Shown here: one piece after another, positions 50,776 through 62,800 of the stretch
Layout: every line of letters begins with the position of its first letter
Numbering within the stretch: position 1 is the first letter of the stretch
Origin: Morella rubra
Taxonomy: Eukaryota > Streptophyta > Magnoliopsida > Fagales > Myricaceae
Assembly: GCA_003952965.2 (NCBI GenBank)
Contig: CM025851.1
Coordinates: 33,167,440 to 33,231,439 of the forward strand
Direction of reading: 5' to 3'
Length of the DNA: 64,000 bases
Translations under genes and position numbers: made by a program
The notes under the pieces: generated by a model
Told to the model about the DNA's origin: nothing
Databases searched by the model: none
The model's input: the letters and a program-made list of their open reading frames with translations, nothing else

Positions 50776-51568
50776 GTGTGTTACGAGACAAATCCAAACC
50801 AAGTGGGCCTACTTTCCCGACAAGGCCCAATATCACAGTTTCCCAAAGCCCATTTAGCTGACTAAATCCTCACTGTCAATAAAAAAACACACGCACAAAA
50901 CGAACAAGGATTCCCTCTTAAGAGGGAATTACCTAATGGGTTCTAACAAATCATTAAATAGATGACAACATATTAATGAATTCATCTAATAATTTATATT
51001 AAAATGTCAAAAAAAAAAAAAACAAATAAACAAACTTTGGATGAAGAATCATTGATGGATTCATTGAGCATTTTAATATAGACTATTGGATGGATGTATT
51101 CATTAGCCATTTTAATATAAATCATTAGATAGATTCATTAATGCGCTGTTATTCATCCAATAGCTTGTTAGGACTAATTAGGTAATCCCTCTTATAAGGG
51201 AATCCAAGTAAAAACATGTTAATGAGGCAAGTCTAAACCAAGTGGGCCTACTTTCCCGATGAGGCCCAGTATCACAGTTTCCGAAAGCCCAATGAGCTGA
51301 CTAAATCCTCACTGCCAATAAAAAAACACACAAAAAAACGTGTTACGAGGCAAATCCAACCCAAGTGGGCCTACTTTCCCGATGAGGCCCAATATGACAG
51401 TTTCCGAAATCCCGATGACCTGACTAAATCCTCACTGCCAAGAAAAAAACACAAAAAAGGAAGTGTGTTACGAGGCAAGTCTAAACCAAGTGGGCCTACT
51501 TTCCCGATGAGGCCCAATATAACAGTTTCCGAAAGCCCAATGAGCTGACTAAATCCTCACTGCCAATA
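50776..51568. repeat. Tandem repeat, 4 copies of a 124-bp unit, split by a MITE
   Basis: Copies start near 50776, 51216, 51340 and 51464 (period 124 bp for the last three). Each contains AAGTGGGCCTACTTTCCCGA, then ACAGTTTCC and CTGACTAAATCCTCACTG. Copy 1 is separated from copy 2 by the element at 50908-51205. Copies 2-4 are more alike than copy 1. Non-coding. Confidence 0.9.
50908..51205. mobile_element. 298-bp MITE inserted in the 124-bp tandem repeat
   Basis: Terminal inverted repeats of about 28 bp: left GGATTCCCTCTTAAGAGGGA, right (reverse complement) GGATTCCCTTATAAGAGGGA, each followed by a TTACCTAAT block. Each end is itself palindromic (CCCTCTTAAGAGGG). The interior is AT-rich with repeated ATTTTAATAT..AATCATT(G/A)GAT motifs. 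The insertion point is between tandem copies. Target-site duplication unclear. Confidence 0.8.
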
Positions 51569-52585
51569 TTGGGCTTGTCAGATCAATGTGTATGACTGAA
51601 GACCCTCTCCCCAACATAAAAAGCCTATTTTTTTTTAAATTTTTTGTTAAAAAAAAAAGCCTTTTGTATTTAAATAGTTGGTGTTGCAGCGGTGGAGCCG
51701 TGGCATTGGAAGTCAATGATGGAGGAAGGCGAGTCAGACAACGCATCATGCATGTAGCTTTCACCTGTCAATCTTCCACCGTCCAAACCTGTTGAAATGA
51801 CCGTCCATTGGCTAAGATAGACAACCTCGTGGCCGACCATCCTCGTTGACGACACGTGTGCGGATATTAGGATGACACGATACCTTGAAATGCTTCGGAT
51901 TTCGTGAATTTTCAAAAGCCAAAGTAACTATCATGGTTGGATTACGTTCTGAAAAAACAAGTAATATAATTTGCCTGATTCGGCAGACGTTGGCACATCA
52001 TTGCTTATTTTATTGTAAGTGCGTGGAGCTTTCGGCCACTTCTTTCGTCAATCAGTCATCTAGATTGTTCCGTTCAGGTTCATGAATTTGCTATTTCGGA
52101 TCAAACTTGCCGCGTCACGCTCTTTGGCCTGTAGTTTCTTTTATACAAATAAAACTATTATTAAGGAAAGAGTGAAGCAAATTCATGCCAACACAGTATT
52201 GTTTCATTAGCTCCATCGGTACATGACTCGCGAAAGGGAAAAATCGCTTTAAGCTCCAATCTATAGGTTTTAAGTACCATTTTTTATATTTCGAGTCCAA
52301 TAATTCTTGCTGCGTGTGTTGTTAATGAGCTATGTAATAACATTTAATTTTTATTTCAAAGCGTAATTTAATTAATTATAAAAATTTAAGGACTTAATAT
52401 GACAAGATTAATAATCTATACTCCTATTTAAAATTACATTAGTAGTTAAAAGAGTCAAAGAAACTTTTTCTTACGTGTTAATTGAATATGCACGCAATAT
52501 ATTTCTTTATGTATTGAAACATGTTTAAGTGCCTGTATGTCTTTTGTAAATGGAGGATAATAGAATGGAAAAGTAACTTCATGAT

Positions 52586-52958
52586 CTAATATTTTAGAAG
52601 TAATTCCTTTTCTGTTACAATAAAAGGATATAATAATGCTAGGAAAGGATTGCCTAATATGACTTTAGAAGATAGATTTTTTATTAAAACAAATGTAGTT
52701 TGAAAACAAAATCCATTATTACAGATATGTACATTGGGAACCTTATAGTTAATAGATAATTTTTGACCATCAGCTTGAGATAAACGTTCAGTAGTTTTCT
52801 GAAAATATTTTGAATCGATTAACCCTTCTTGTATACAATTCAAATCAGCACCAGAATCTACTAATGCTATTGTGGTAAAAGAATAGTCTTGAATACGTAT
52901 TACTATTTCAACATGCCATTTTTGAAAAATAATTCTATCAATGAGTTGTAAAAAGGGT
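52586..52958 (-). pseudogene. Endogenous caulimovirid (pararetrovirus) protease fragment
   Basis: The minus strand holds an open stretch of about 120 codons with the aspartic-protease signature LVDSGADLNC near its middle (active-site D-S-G). A later VILGNPFLALLYPF block follows, as in the protease region of plant pararetrovirus (Caulimoviridae) polyproteins. It ends at a stop at 52586 and begins at an A-tail-like run, so it lacks the coat, movement and reverse transcriptase regions. It is a short fossil insert, not a functional virus. The caulimovirid assignment rests on remembered family sequence; a retrotransposon protease is the main alternative. Confidence 0.65.
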
Positions 52959-52959
52959 T

Positions 52960-53130
52960 CATATTTTTTTTTTTTTTTTTTTTTTTTTCCATATGTCAGG
53001 AGTATCTGAAACTTTTATTCGACTAATCCCTCAAACTTACGCAGTCCTCCCGTTCAAGCAACGATTAGTACTCTAGCAAACCATTCTCTATGATTTGCTA
53101 AAGGTCGGGATCCAAGATCCTATAGACATC
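52960..53130 (-). mobile_element. Possible 3' end of a SINE with poly(A) tail
   Basis: A 24-29 nt T-run (52963-52988) on the plus strand is a poly(A) tail when read on the minus strand. It is preceded by AAGTTTGAGGGATTAGTCGA and ATACTCC, a pattern I associate with plant tRNA-derived SINE 3' parts. The tRNA-like head and the duplication were not found. If correct, the insertion cut the caulimovirid fragment. Confidence 0.35.
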
Positions 53131-54121
53131 TATTAAATTTCATAATGTTGTTGGAAACGTAAAATTTTAAAGTGAACAATACAAATTGCCACTGTATAAT
53201 ATAATGTCTAAATGAATTTATAGTTTCACTTTTGAAATTAATATATATGGAATCACATGGTCTTTGAAATATCTAAATTAGTTTGATACAGATATATAGC
53301 TAGGGGGACCATATTCATGGCAACATGTTAATGGAGTTATATTGTATATTCCAACCCATACGTGTATGAATATATATATAATATATATATATATAACTCT
53401 CACGGGATATATGTAGGAAACATGTGGACCCTAAGAACGAATAAGCGTACGAACTACAAGACATGTTAGAAAAAATTCACATTGAAGGACATCACATGGC
53501 TTAAAAGGTTAACCAAGTAATTACTGTCCATCAAAAGGCATAACGTTCCAAGTAACTGTCAATGTGTGTGTATATATATAGGCAAAGAAGACTCTCAAAC
53601 AGTCCGGCTACTTGTTAGTGGTCTCACTGCCCAGTTGAAAAACTGATAAAAATTTAATAAATTTTTTAAGAAATAGCTAATGAAAATAGTCGATTAGAAA
53701 AGTTAGATAAATATAATAGAGAGGGGTGATTAAAAGGTTGATGAGGTTTGAATAAATTTATAAATAATTGGCCTTCTTTTCATTTTATTTATTTTTTATT
53801 TTTGTTCCAGCATAGCGAGTCTTCTTGCCTTCTTTTATTCTATTTCATTATTCTATTCTATTGAGTAGGATTATTTAGAAAAGTTAGTGAAATTCCATAA
53901 TTTCCACAACGATCAGATTGTAATGTGTAAACCTCGTTTGTAAATTTAAAGAGTACGGTATCGAGTATTGGTAATTTAAACTATATATTACAAAATAAAT
54001 AATAGAATAAGGATGCTAATTTATCGTTTTAATTATAGAGTAACAAATATCATAACTACATTATCTATATAGTAAGAGCGTAGCGGAAGCCCAAGTAGCA
54101 TGCGCATGCGCAGCAAGTAAC
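53131..54121. other. Gene-free AT-rich region
   Basis: No coding exon seen. There are (AT)n runs near 53370-53395 and an alternating GCATGCGCATGCGC tract near 54099-54112 that could adopt Z-DNA. Confidence 0.45.
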
Positions 54122-54739
54122 GCTGCGTTTGTTTTGCTTGAAAGTATCTTTCTTGGAAATATTTTCAACTTATCTTGTGTTTGTTAAGTCATTTTCTAAC
54201 ATATTAACTTCACACATGAATTTTCCTTCTATGTATAACAGTAAAATAAGTGGAATTCATAAATAAAAAAATCGCAAGTCTCAAAATAAAACAAATTTAA
54301 AACACGAGTCTTGATTCCAAATGATATAAAGTACAAGTATATGACATTTATTTTCTCCTTGTTTTAGTATCTTTATTAACATGACACTTGTTTTTGTATC
54401 TTTATTGACTTGACATGACAAAACATTACGTTTGTTAATCAAAAATTTTAATAATTCTTTTTATCAAACACACTTTAAAATTTTAATTTTTATCATTTAT
54501 ACATAAATCTTAATATCATCTCTTTTTTAATACCAACATAAAATTTTAATAAATTTTTTTAAAAAAGCAATCTAAAACTATTACAAATATTTTTAAAATT
54601 TACAGCTGACAACTAAATACTATACACGCATTTTCTATGAGTTAGCCAACTACCGTAAATTGTTTAGTTTTTCTTGCAAATATTTTCACCGGTAAATATT
54701 TTTCTCTTTTTCTTCGTTTTACGCGGAATCAAACGCAGC
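54122..54739. mobile_element. Candidate MITE with GCTGCGTTTG ends
   Basis: GCTGCGTTTG at 54122 and CAAACGCAGC at 54730-54739 are perfect 10-bp inverted ends of a 618-bp AT-rich element. The sub-terminal similarity (AAATATTTTC blocks) is loose. No clear duplication was found. Confidence 0.5.
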
Positions 54740-55365
54740 CTAAGAAAGAAACACGTATGACAGTGATGTACAACGTTCCATGCACGTATACCTGATGGTG
54801 ATGGGATGGGTCATAATTAATCATGCATACTCATACCGTCATACGCATAAGCGTCCCACACCGACGTAGGGCCCGCACCGGATCACGAGGCAAGTTGGTG
54901 TTGGAGAGGGGGACAGAAGATCAGGCTGATTTAGGCAACAAGATATATTACTAGCACCGCATAGAGCCACGTGTGTTAGGCCTGATCGGGGCGCGTGCAT
55001 ATCAAGAGCTCCCCTACCATTGGTCCGCCAGTTGTGCTGATCCTAACGAAATATCTAAAGGATGCTAAAGGAGTGGTGACTGGCGCCTCGGCCTTTCAGA
55101 TATTTGTGTGGTCTGACCGTGAGTCTCTCCTTTTCCTTTTCCTGCCACCAATCTGCCCACGTGGTGGAACGGTTGCTTTCTTATCGGGCAGTACCTACCC
55201 GGTGGCTTTTTGCCTTTTCTTTTGGGCCTCTTGTTTTCTTTTTACGAACAATTTGGGCCCACGTCTGAACAATATAATTTTCTTAAACTATTAACAGGGA
55301 AAAAAGAAAAAACTATCTACTTTCGGAGTAGGATTTCTAAATCCAATCGTTCATATACGTACGCC

Positions 55366-56528
55366 CAGCGGCAGAGGGAGGAATTTACTTTGGGAGGGCA
55401 AATAAATACTATTATAATTTTTTTAAAATAAAAATAAAATATTTTTCTATTTATTTTTTTTGTTTTTTTAAATTTTATCTTGAAATATTGTTATCAATTC
55501 ACATCATTTTCCATTTAATAACAAAATCAAATAAAGAGCAGCGATTAATTATAAATAGGGATGATCAAAATTATCTTGAGAATTGAAATTTCGGCTCAAA
55601 TAGGCTCACTTCTTTTAGAATAAGAGCTGGTACGGATACCCAGTTTTGGGGTAAAGCTGGTACCAAAATTCTGGCTGCAGAAATTCATGTTCCACATGTT
55701 TTTTTTTTTCAAAATTTAATTATCATACCACATGGTTTTGAAAATCAAATTTTTTTTTTTTTAAAAAAAAAAATCGTCGCAGACCAAACAGTGTCGTTTG
55801 ATCCTATGCTCATTAACCCAAGCTTCCAATCGGGGTCTCCTTCCCATAAGACTCCCGCACTTTGTCTCTCAGCCGTCACTCCCTTTGTCTCTCAACTCTC
55901 TCCCTCTTTCTCCCTTACCCTAATTACTAATCAGCTACACTCTCTCTTGTCCCTCTCCTCTCTCACTCTAAGCCTCCTCTCCTCTCTTTGGTGGCTGTGG
56001 TATCGTGGACATTGGCTAAGCTTGAGACGCATATCCATGTCTTAGTCTCTGTCTCGTCGGATGTAACCACGAACCATGATCCTCATATCTCATTCTTATC
56101 CTATTTCTTTCAATTATTTGTTGTTTTATTCTACTTATTTTCTTTGATTCACAAAATGTATTAAATGTACTAACATTTTTTTCATTTCATGTTCTATTAG
56201 GGTTCCATTAGGCATGAAATTAAGAACTTTTCACTAATTGTGATTGATTTTGCATTGGGAATATAAAGTTTTTGTGATTGATTTAGTCATTTGGATTTTG
56301 GATTTGGTTGTTTTCCGTTTAGATTATCATAATTGAAAATTATGGGGTTCCGAAATTTAAGTACACAAACCATTTAGACGACTAGTAGTTATATCTAGAA
56401 CAATACCGTTACCACTCATAACATGAAGGACATAAAGTTGATTGATTTTAATCCATAAATACGAGGTGTATTATGATATTTCTTTAAATATATTTATTAA
56501 AAAATTGGGGGCCCTCCCGCTGCCACTG
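55366..56528. mobile_element. Candidate DNA transposon with pyrimidine-rich cargo
   Basis: The ends CAGCGGCAGAGGGAG and, in reverse complement, CAGTGGCAGCGGGAG match at 13 of 15. Flanking 8-mers match at only 5 of 8. The interior (55840-56030) is strongly CT-rich, like a gene leader, and is unlike the AT-rich ends. No transposase coding sequence. Confidence 0.4.
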
Positions 56529-59500
56529 CTCAGGCCATTGAATAACTTCTGGGGAGTGATTTATTTCTACTATATGCTTTGATGCCCACAGTTCATCAAT
56601 AGCTAAATATGTAATTATACGTGATTACTTTATAACTTGTATTTTATGAAGCTAAATTACTTGTTTATTCTTAAATTAGCCATTAGAACCTGACTTCACT
56701 ATTTTATATGTAGATGAGATTTAAATCTAAGCCCAATCTTTGCTGAAATCCATAAAGATTTTCATGATTTCCAAAAATATCAAGACTTCAGCTTTCAATT
56801 TGGAAAATATAAAGCTCAAGTATTTACATCCAAGACTTTACTGGTCATTTTTGCTTCTGATTCGGGCCCCACCGATACGGAAAAGACACACTCACGTACA
56901 CTTTTAACTTTTACTTTTTGGAAAAGAATTATGAAAAATTAACAAATAAAGGAATTCAAAAAAATGTAGTCCATTTATCTTTTGTCCCAGGCTACCGAGG
57001 CCATACGTTTTCCAGCTCTATCATTCCACGCAATCAAGAATATTCTTCTTCCTTTTTTTTTTTTGGATAATCAAGAATGTCCTTTGAGTGGTGATTTTAC
57101 TGCGAATCTGTCGGGGAGACAGAAAAATATTTCATAACATATAACACACTGTCGGGCAAAAGAGAACTCAACCGAGTCTCTTACGTTTTATATATTTTTC
57201 ACCTGTGTATTTTATACTTTATACTCTAAAATATTAAGATAAGTTAGTTTGTAAAAATATTATAGAATATTATAGGATTTAACCGAATATTTAAAATTTC
57301 AAAAATTTATACACAAATATACTTTTATACAATCTCTAATAATTTTTCTCACAAATTCTAATACCTATTCACAAAAAAATTATAACAAATATTTTTTTTC
57401 ATATTTTTTTTACCTAACTCTAATACTTTTTTTTATTAATAATTACATCAAATCATCTCTCTACACATTTTTACGAACTCTAACAAAAATTAAATATCGT
57501 TAAAACTTTCCGCCAACTTTTACATAAAAACTTATATAACTCTAATATATATAAATATTCACAATTCTATCAAAATCTTAAAAATCTTACAATTTTTTCA
57601 AACCGAACATCCTTAAGTTCTAAACATTTTACTCATAAACTAATGAACATATTGCATCCTCTGAAAAATAACAAGTTAGATTACAATGGGTCAAATTTCC
57701 TATAATTGATGGGTGAAAAGTATATGAAAAAAAATACTTTTCACTCACGAATTATCATACATTTTGTATTTTGAAGATATGTACAAAATACCAAATACTA
57801 ATAATTTAAAGGTACGATATGTTAAAATAAGTAATTTGGGGGCAACTGTCTTAACTAAAAGGTTTAACGTGTCATATTATTAATTTAGGTAATTTAGGTA
57901 AAATGTGTAACATTTTTAATTAAATAGTGTATAATGTCAAAATTAATATTTTATCACGCAATTTATCAAACTTGGTAAATAAATTTATTTTTTTTGTTTA
58001 CCACGCAATATTTCCGAGTTAATTATGCTTCTCCACAATCTATATATTCCCACGTGAGGAAATCAATATCATAAAAAGAGAATGGATACAGAGGATATTC
58101 AGTATTTATTCCGTTGAAAGACGAAAGTCCAAATGGTTATTATAATACATCTAATTGTCAGTGGCTCGCACAAGTCCGCGCACTCATAAAGCAGCCATTA
58201 TTATGCTCGAGTGGCTCTGGCTAGTACAGTCGAGTGGCTTTCAAGCATCCTAAAAGACGAGCAACTAGGCTAAAGTTCTTCGATATCTTTCCAATTCATC
58301 GATGATTGACGCGCAGAAAGTTGAGTTGTTGTTTGACCAAAGAAGACAAGTTTCACAGCGCTTCTCTTTCGCCAAGGTAGGGCCTGAATTGGAAATTTCT
58401 TACTTTTCTATCAAACGATTCAATCACATTTGCTGTCCATTTTTTAGATGGCATTTGTCTGCTAATTTTGATCTAATAAAATAATTATAAAATAATTTTT
58501 TTTCTATCAAATAATTTATTTTCAATAAAAAAAGTTTATGTAATCATTACCCCTCAATTTTTTTTTATGAGAAACAACTCAGAAATCAAATTTTAACTTC
58601 TCTCACAAAAATATTTTTTGTAAATATATATTTTTATACTAATCTCCTTTAAGCGAATAAATTTTAAAAAATTCTCTTTCTAAATATCTCTTGAACGAGT
58701 GCTGAGTCCCATCATTCTCACATATACGCGAATAAAAAAATCTTTAAAATGGGAACAGCACGACTAGAGTAGCATTAACCCTCCCTGAGCATATCTCTAA
58801 AACATAAATAAAAGGGACCTTAATTTTCTGCTGTCAAAACGCATATTAGAAAAAAGACAAGCAAACTCAGGCTAGCTTTTGAAAAGCCATATAAAGTTTC
58901 TGCTGATAAACTAAGTAAGAGTTAGTTAGATTCCCACCCGAGGGATGCCAGCTGCAGCTTCCGCGTAATATATATCCACAGGTCACATCATATATTTTGT
59001 TCATATATTTGTAAGCAAATCAACTAGCTAGCTCCTATAACATGTTTTGCCCACTTGGAAGTGAATTGAAGTGGTGGCGTGGACTTGATTCACTGACTTT
59101 AGCAACTGCAAGGGGTTCTGCGCCGCTCCTTCCCAAGTCAAATCAATCTCCACCATCTCTGGTGCTCTCTCTCTCTCTCAAAGCACTAAAATTTATTAAA
59201 CTATATATCTAGAACAAGTCAACTTATCCCACATCGAGTTGCTCTTAACAGTGCTAATGATCAATTGGTCCCCGAGTTGAATTCCTGTCATAATTTGGCT
59301 TAAATAATCGCTCATTATTGCGAATTAGGGTGATCTAGTCACTGAAAGGTATGTGACCACTCGTTCAAGAGCAATATCGTCAGATGCAGAAACAAGCAAA
59401 CTTTGTCCCAGTGTCCTGTGCACATCCAGAAAAGTTGTGTACCTAATTGCTTCTGATGCAATTTCCACACATTTTAAATTCCGGATAGAGAAGAGTTCTG

Positions 59501-61900
59501 CACCGTGTGCTTTCCACAATGAGTTTTGACAGCATGTTTATCTAATGTGTGTCTGTCCTACATGTCTTGTCTTCTTTACTCAGTGCTCTGTTACATTAGC
59601 TGAGGGCGCGACTGAGGCAGCCCGAAATGCGTGTGCAAGTGCATGGATGCACTCGGTCTGCCATAGAAAATCTTAAGACCTATGTATCTATTATTCAACT
59701 TAATCATGTAAGAATTGAAAACATATAAACTAGAATACGATCTTTTACCTCTAGACATTTGTGTTTGAACAACTGAGATACCTATAAAAGAGAGTAGAGT
59801 TTTTTTATAAGAGAGGATTCTAGTTTTAACTTTAGAACTTTGTAGGTGGTTCTAATGGAAAATACAAGTCCTTTTATATAAAGAATACTATGGACCTTCA
59901 CTTATTATTCCTACAACATTTGGGTTACTCTCATTATTTCATCCATCAAAGAATATCAAAAGTTAATCACCTTATAATTAAAGGACAATTAACTATCATC
60001 AATAGATGAAGTGAACCATCTTAGAAAAGATCAATGATTTTTTTAAAAAAATTAACCGTCTTTAGAGAAAATGAACGGCTAACTGTTTTTCCAGCAAATC
60101 AAACTTGAACATTGAGCGGCTTTGTATAGAAAGTAAAATACAAACAATCCACTTTACAAACAAGGAGGAACAAGCATAAGTTATATTCCAACCGAGGTGG
60201 AAACTAAGCAAGGAGTGGTCTTAGCAGCTTTGAGAACTTGTGAGAGTCTAAGGCTACGTCCTTGGAGCTCAGCAAGACGAGGACAAATTAGTACTTGACC
60301 GGCCCTGGACCTTTTCTTTGACCCTTTAAAACAATTATTATTACTCCATTGAGCAATTTGACCGGAAGAAGGATTGAACCTCAAACCCGTGGCCAACTGT
60401 TTGCCAAGAAAAAAAAAAAAAAAAAAGTTTATGGTAGTATGTGAAAAATTGAAGACCTAAATTGAAGACCTTTTCTGTTTATTGTAATGAAAATATATAA
60501 TTTAATAGGGAGAAAAAGATTATTTTATTATTATATTCTTAACCAACATTTTGAAATTTTGCAAACACTACCTGCGGGCATGTTTGTAAAGTCAGGTTTT
60601 ATAGAAAATTTTGAAGTTTTAAGAATTTTCAGATGCAAACATGAATTTTTCTCTCAAAAATTTTAACCTTTTCTCAGTTTTCACACTAAATAAAGGCCAT
60701 AACAATTTTCTTTCTATTTTAATTTTAATTTTAATTTTTTTTTAAAAAAAAAGACTTCAAAACTAACTCTCTCCCAATCATCTTTTTTAATTAATAAATA
60801 TAAAAATTTACTCAAATTATCTCTTGGTACTCCTTCTCATAGCTCTCATAAAACTCAAAATTTTTCCAACATCTCTCAAATTTACTTCAAAATTGTCACT
60901 ACTTTTTCACGCAAAACTCAAAATAACTTTGTTTGAGAAACAACAAAGAGAAATAAGCCAATAGGAGAAACCCAATTTGGAATTTAACAGTTTTTATAAG
61001 TCTTTGTTTTTATAATGTTTAAATTGAACGATCTAATTTAGTAAGAAATAGACAAAAATGTGTGAACCAATATATATTGTAATAAAAGAATTATACCATG
61101 CAAATAAATTAAAGAAGATCCTAAACGGTTTGAATCTACACTATTCTTTAAGGTGTTTGTTCCCAATCAAATTGCAATAGCCTTTGCCTCATTCATCTAA
61201 TATCCTTGCACCCCAAAAAGGAAAAAACTTAAAGACAATGGTCCAAGAGTTTCAAAACGCATGTACACTACCCAACATTTTTTAGTTGCAAGTGTCGACA
61301 TATAAAACCACCTATCAGATAGGCTAAATTTGTCCATATCAATGACAATCTTAGATTGTTTTGACCAGATACCCTTTTAATGTTATTTGATAATTACCAG
61401 TAGCGAAACCAAATAATTCAACATTTCATAGAGACTAACCACCAATTGCTGCGCCTAGACCAAAAAAGAAGAAGCACCAATATGTTGCATGCATAGTAAA
61501 AAATAAAAATAAAAATAAATTGGGAAGGTCTAAATCAAAGATTTCTCTTGAATATGCTGATAAAGATTTCAGTACTATAGTCTCAAGGGACCGAAACTTA
61601 AAAAATAAAAATAAATAAGGCGAGAATTTCGAATTAATTTAGGGTTAAACCCTCTAATAATAAAAAAAATGTTACGATTAGTTAAGTTTTGGTTTCGTGC
61701 TAAGATTAGTGCACGGGCGGTCCAATGTCTTTGCTTGTGATAATCTTGTGTTTTTTCTCAACTGCTGCCTCATAAAGTAATTAGCATATTGGACTCATGT
61801 GGGCTTTCTTATCTTTAGTGGGGAGAAAAAAGGAAGATGACTATTTTCTTTTGTCACCCGTTGGATTATAAGTTTCGTCACCATAGATTCAAAATCAATC
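56529..61900. other. Gene-free region with transposon debris
   Basis: No conserved coding exon was recognised. AT-rich MITE-like stretches occur at 57230-57620 and 60580-60950. An A-run lies at 60410-60426. The open frames at 58302, 59325 and 60181 have no domain I know. Confidence 0.45.
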
Positions 61901-62800
61901 CGACGGCGCAAACACGAGGATGCAATACTCCTAAGCACAGCATTAAGCTAAACTCCGCCCAAAATATCTTCGCAAGTAGCACCGTCTGGCCGTCCACTTC
62001 AACAACCCAATTTTTTATTGGACACGTAATTCTCGGTTAGAACAAAAAGGGGTTTTTTTGGATTATCCTCTCCCCCCCCGGTACCATCCTTCCCCCCCCC
62101 TACCCCGCTAACTCCGCCAAATATCTCGCAGTAGCACCTGCTGGCCGTCCACTTCAACAAAAAACCTTTTAATACCGGGGGGGGGCGGCGGTTTTCCCCA
62201 CAGCATAAACTCCCGCCCAATATCTTCGCAATAGCACCCCCTCTTGCCTCCACTTCCAACACAAAAAAAAAAACCACACAATACCCAAAACACAAAAAAC
62301 CCCCAAAAAAACCACCAAACCCCACCCAATAAAAACCACAACACCCACCCCACCCCAAACCCAGCACGCCTTTCTGGCCGTCCTTCAAAACCCACAAACA
62401 ACAAACACACACCAACCAACAAACAAACAAAAAACACCACAAAAAAAACCAACGAAAACCCAAAAAACAAAAAAAAACAAAAACCAAAAAACCAACTAAA
62501 ACAAACCACACCCCCCCAAAAAACACCCACCAAAAAAACCAACCAACACAAAAAAACAAAAAACTTTTTTTTTTTTTTTGTTCTTTTTTTTTTTTTTCCT
62601 TTTTTTTTTTTTTCCAAGTTACTTCCCCTCCTTTTTTTCTTCTGCGTATGGGGTTTTTTTTTTTTTTTTTTTTTTCTTTGGTTTTTTTTAAGAGCGATAC
62701 ACCGTCTGGCCGTCCACATTCAACAACCCAATACTTTATGGACAACTAATTCTCCGTTTAAACACGAAAACACTAGCATTCAATGCGACGCCAATTCGTC
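61901..62800. repeat. Noisy repeated module with A/C-only and T-run tracts
   Basis: A module containing CCGTCTGGCCGTCCACTTCA occurs at about 61951-62010. Degraded copies lie at 62107-62160, 62206-62262 and 62360-62385, and another better one at 62693-62760. Between them lie G-runs, C-runs, about 300 nt of almost only A and C (62262-62568) and long T-runs. The long open frames here encode only Lys/Phe/Trp/Pro-rich low-complexity sequence. It looks like unresolved or low-quality assembly. Confidence 0.7.

Noticed and set aside
60181-60425. Possible SINE with A-run at 60410-60426
   Set aside because: The B-box-like sequence is on the strand opposite to that implied by the A-tail, so the parts do not form one element.
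61999-62745. Long open frames of about 248, 203 and 189 codons on both strands
   Set aside because: They are made of Lys, Phe, Trp, Pro and Thr runs from homopolymers and A/C-only DNA, with no domain. They reflect low complexity or assembly error.
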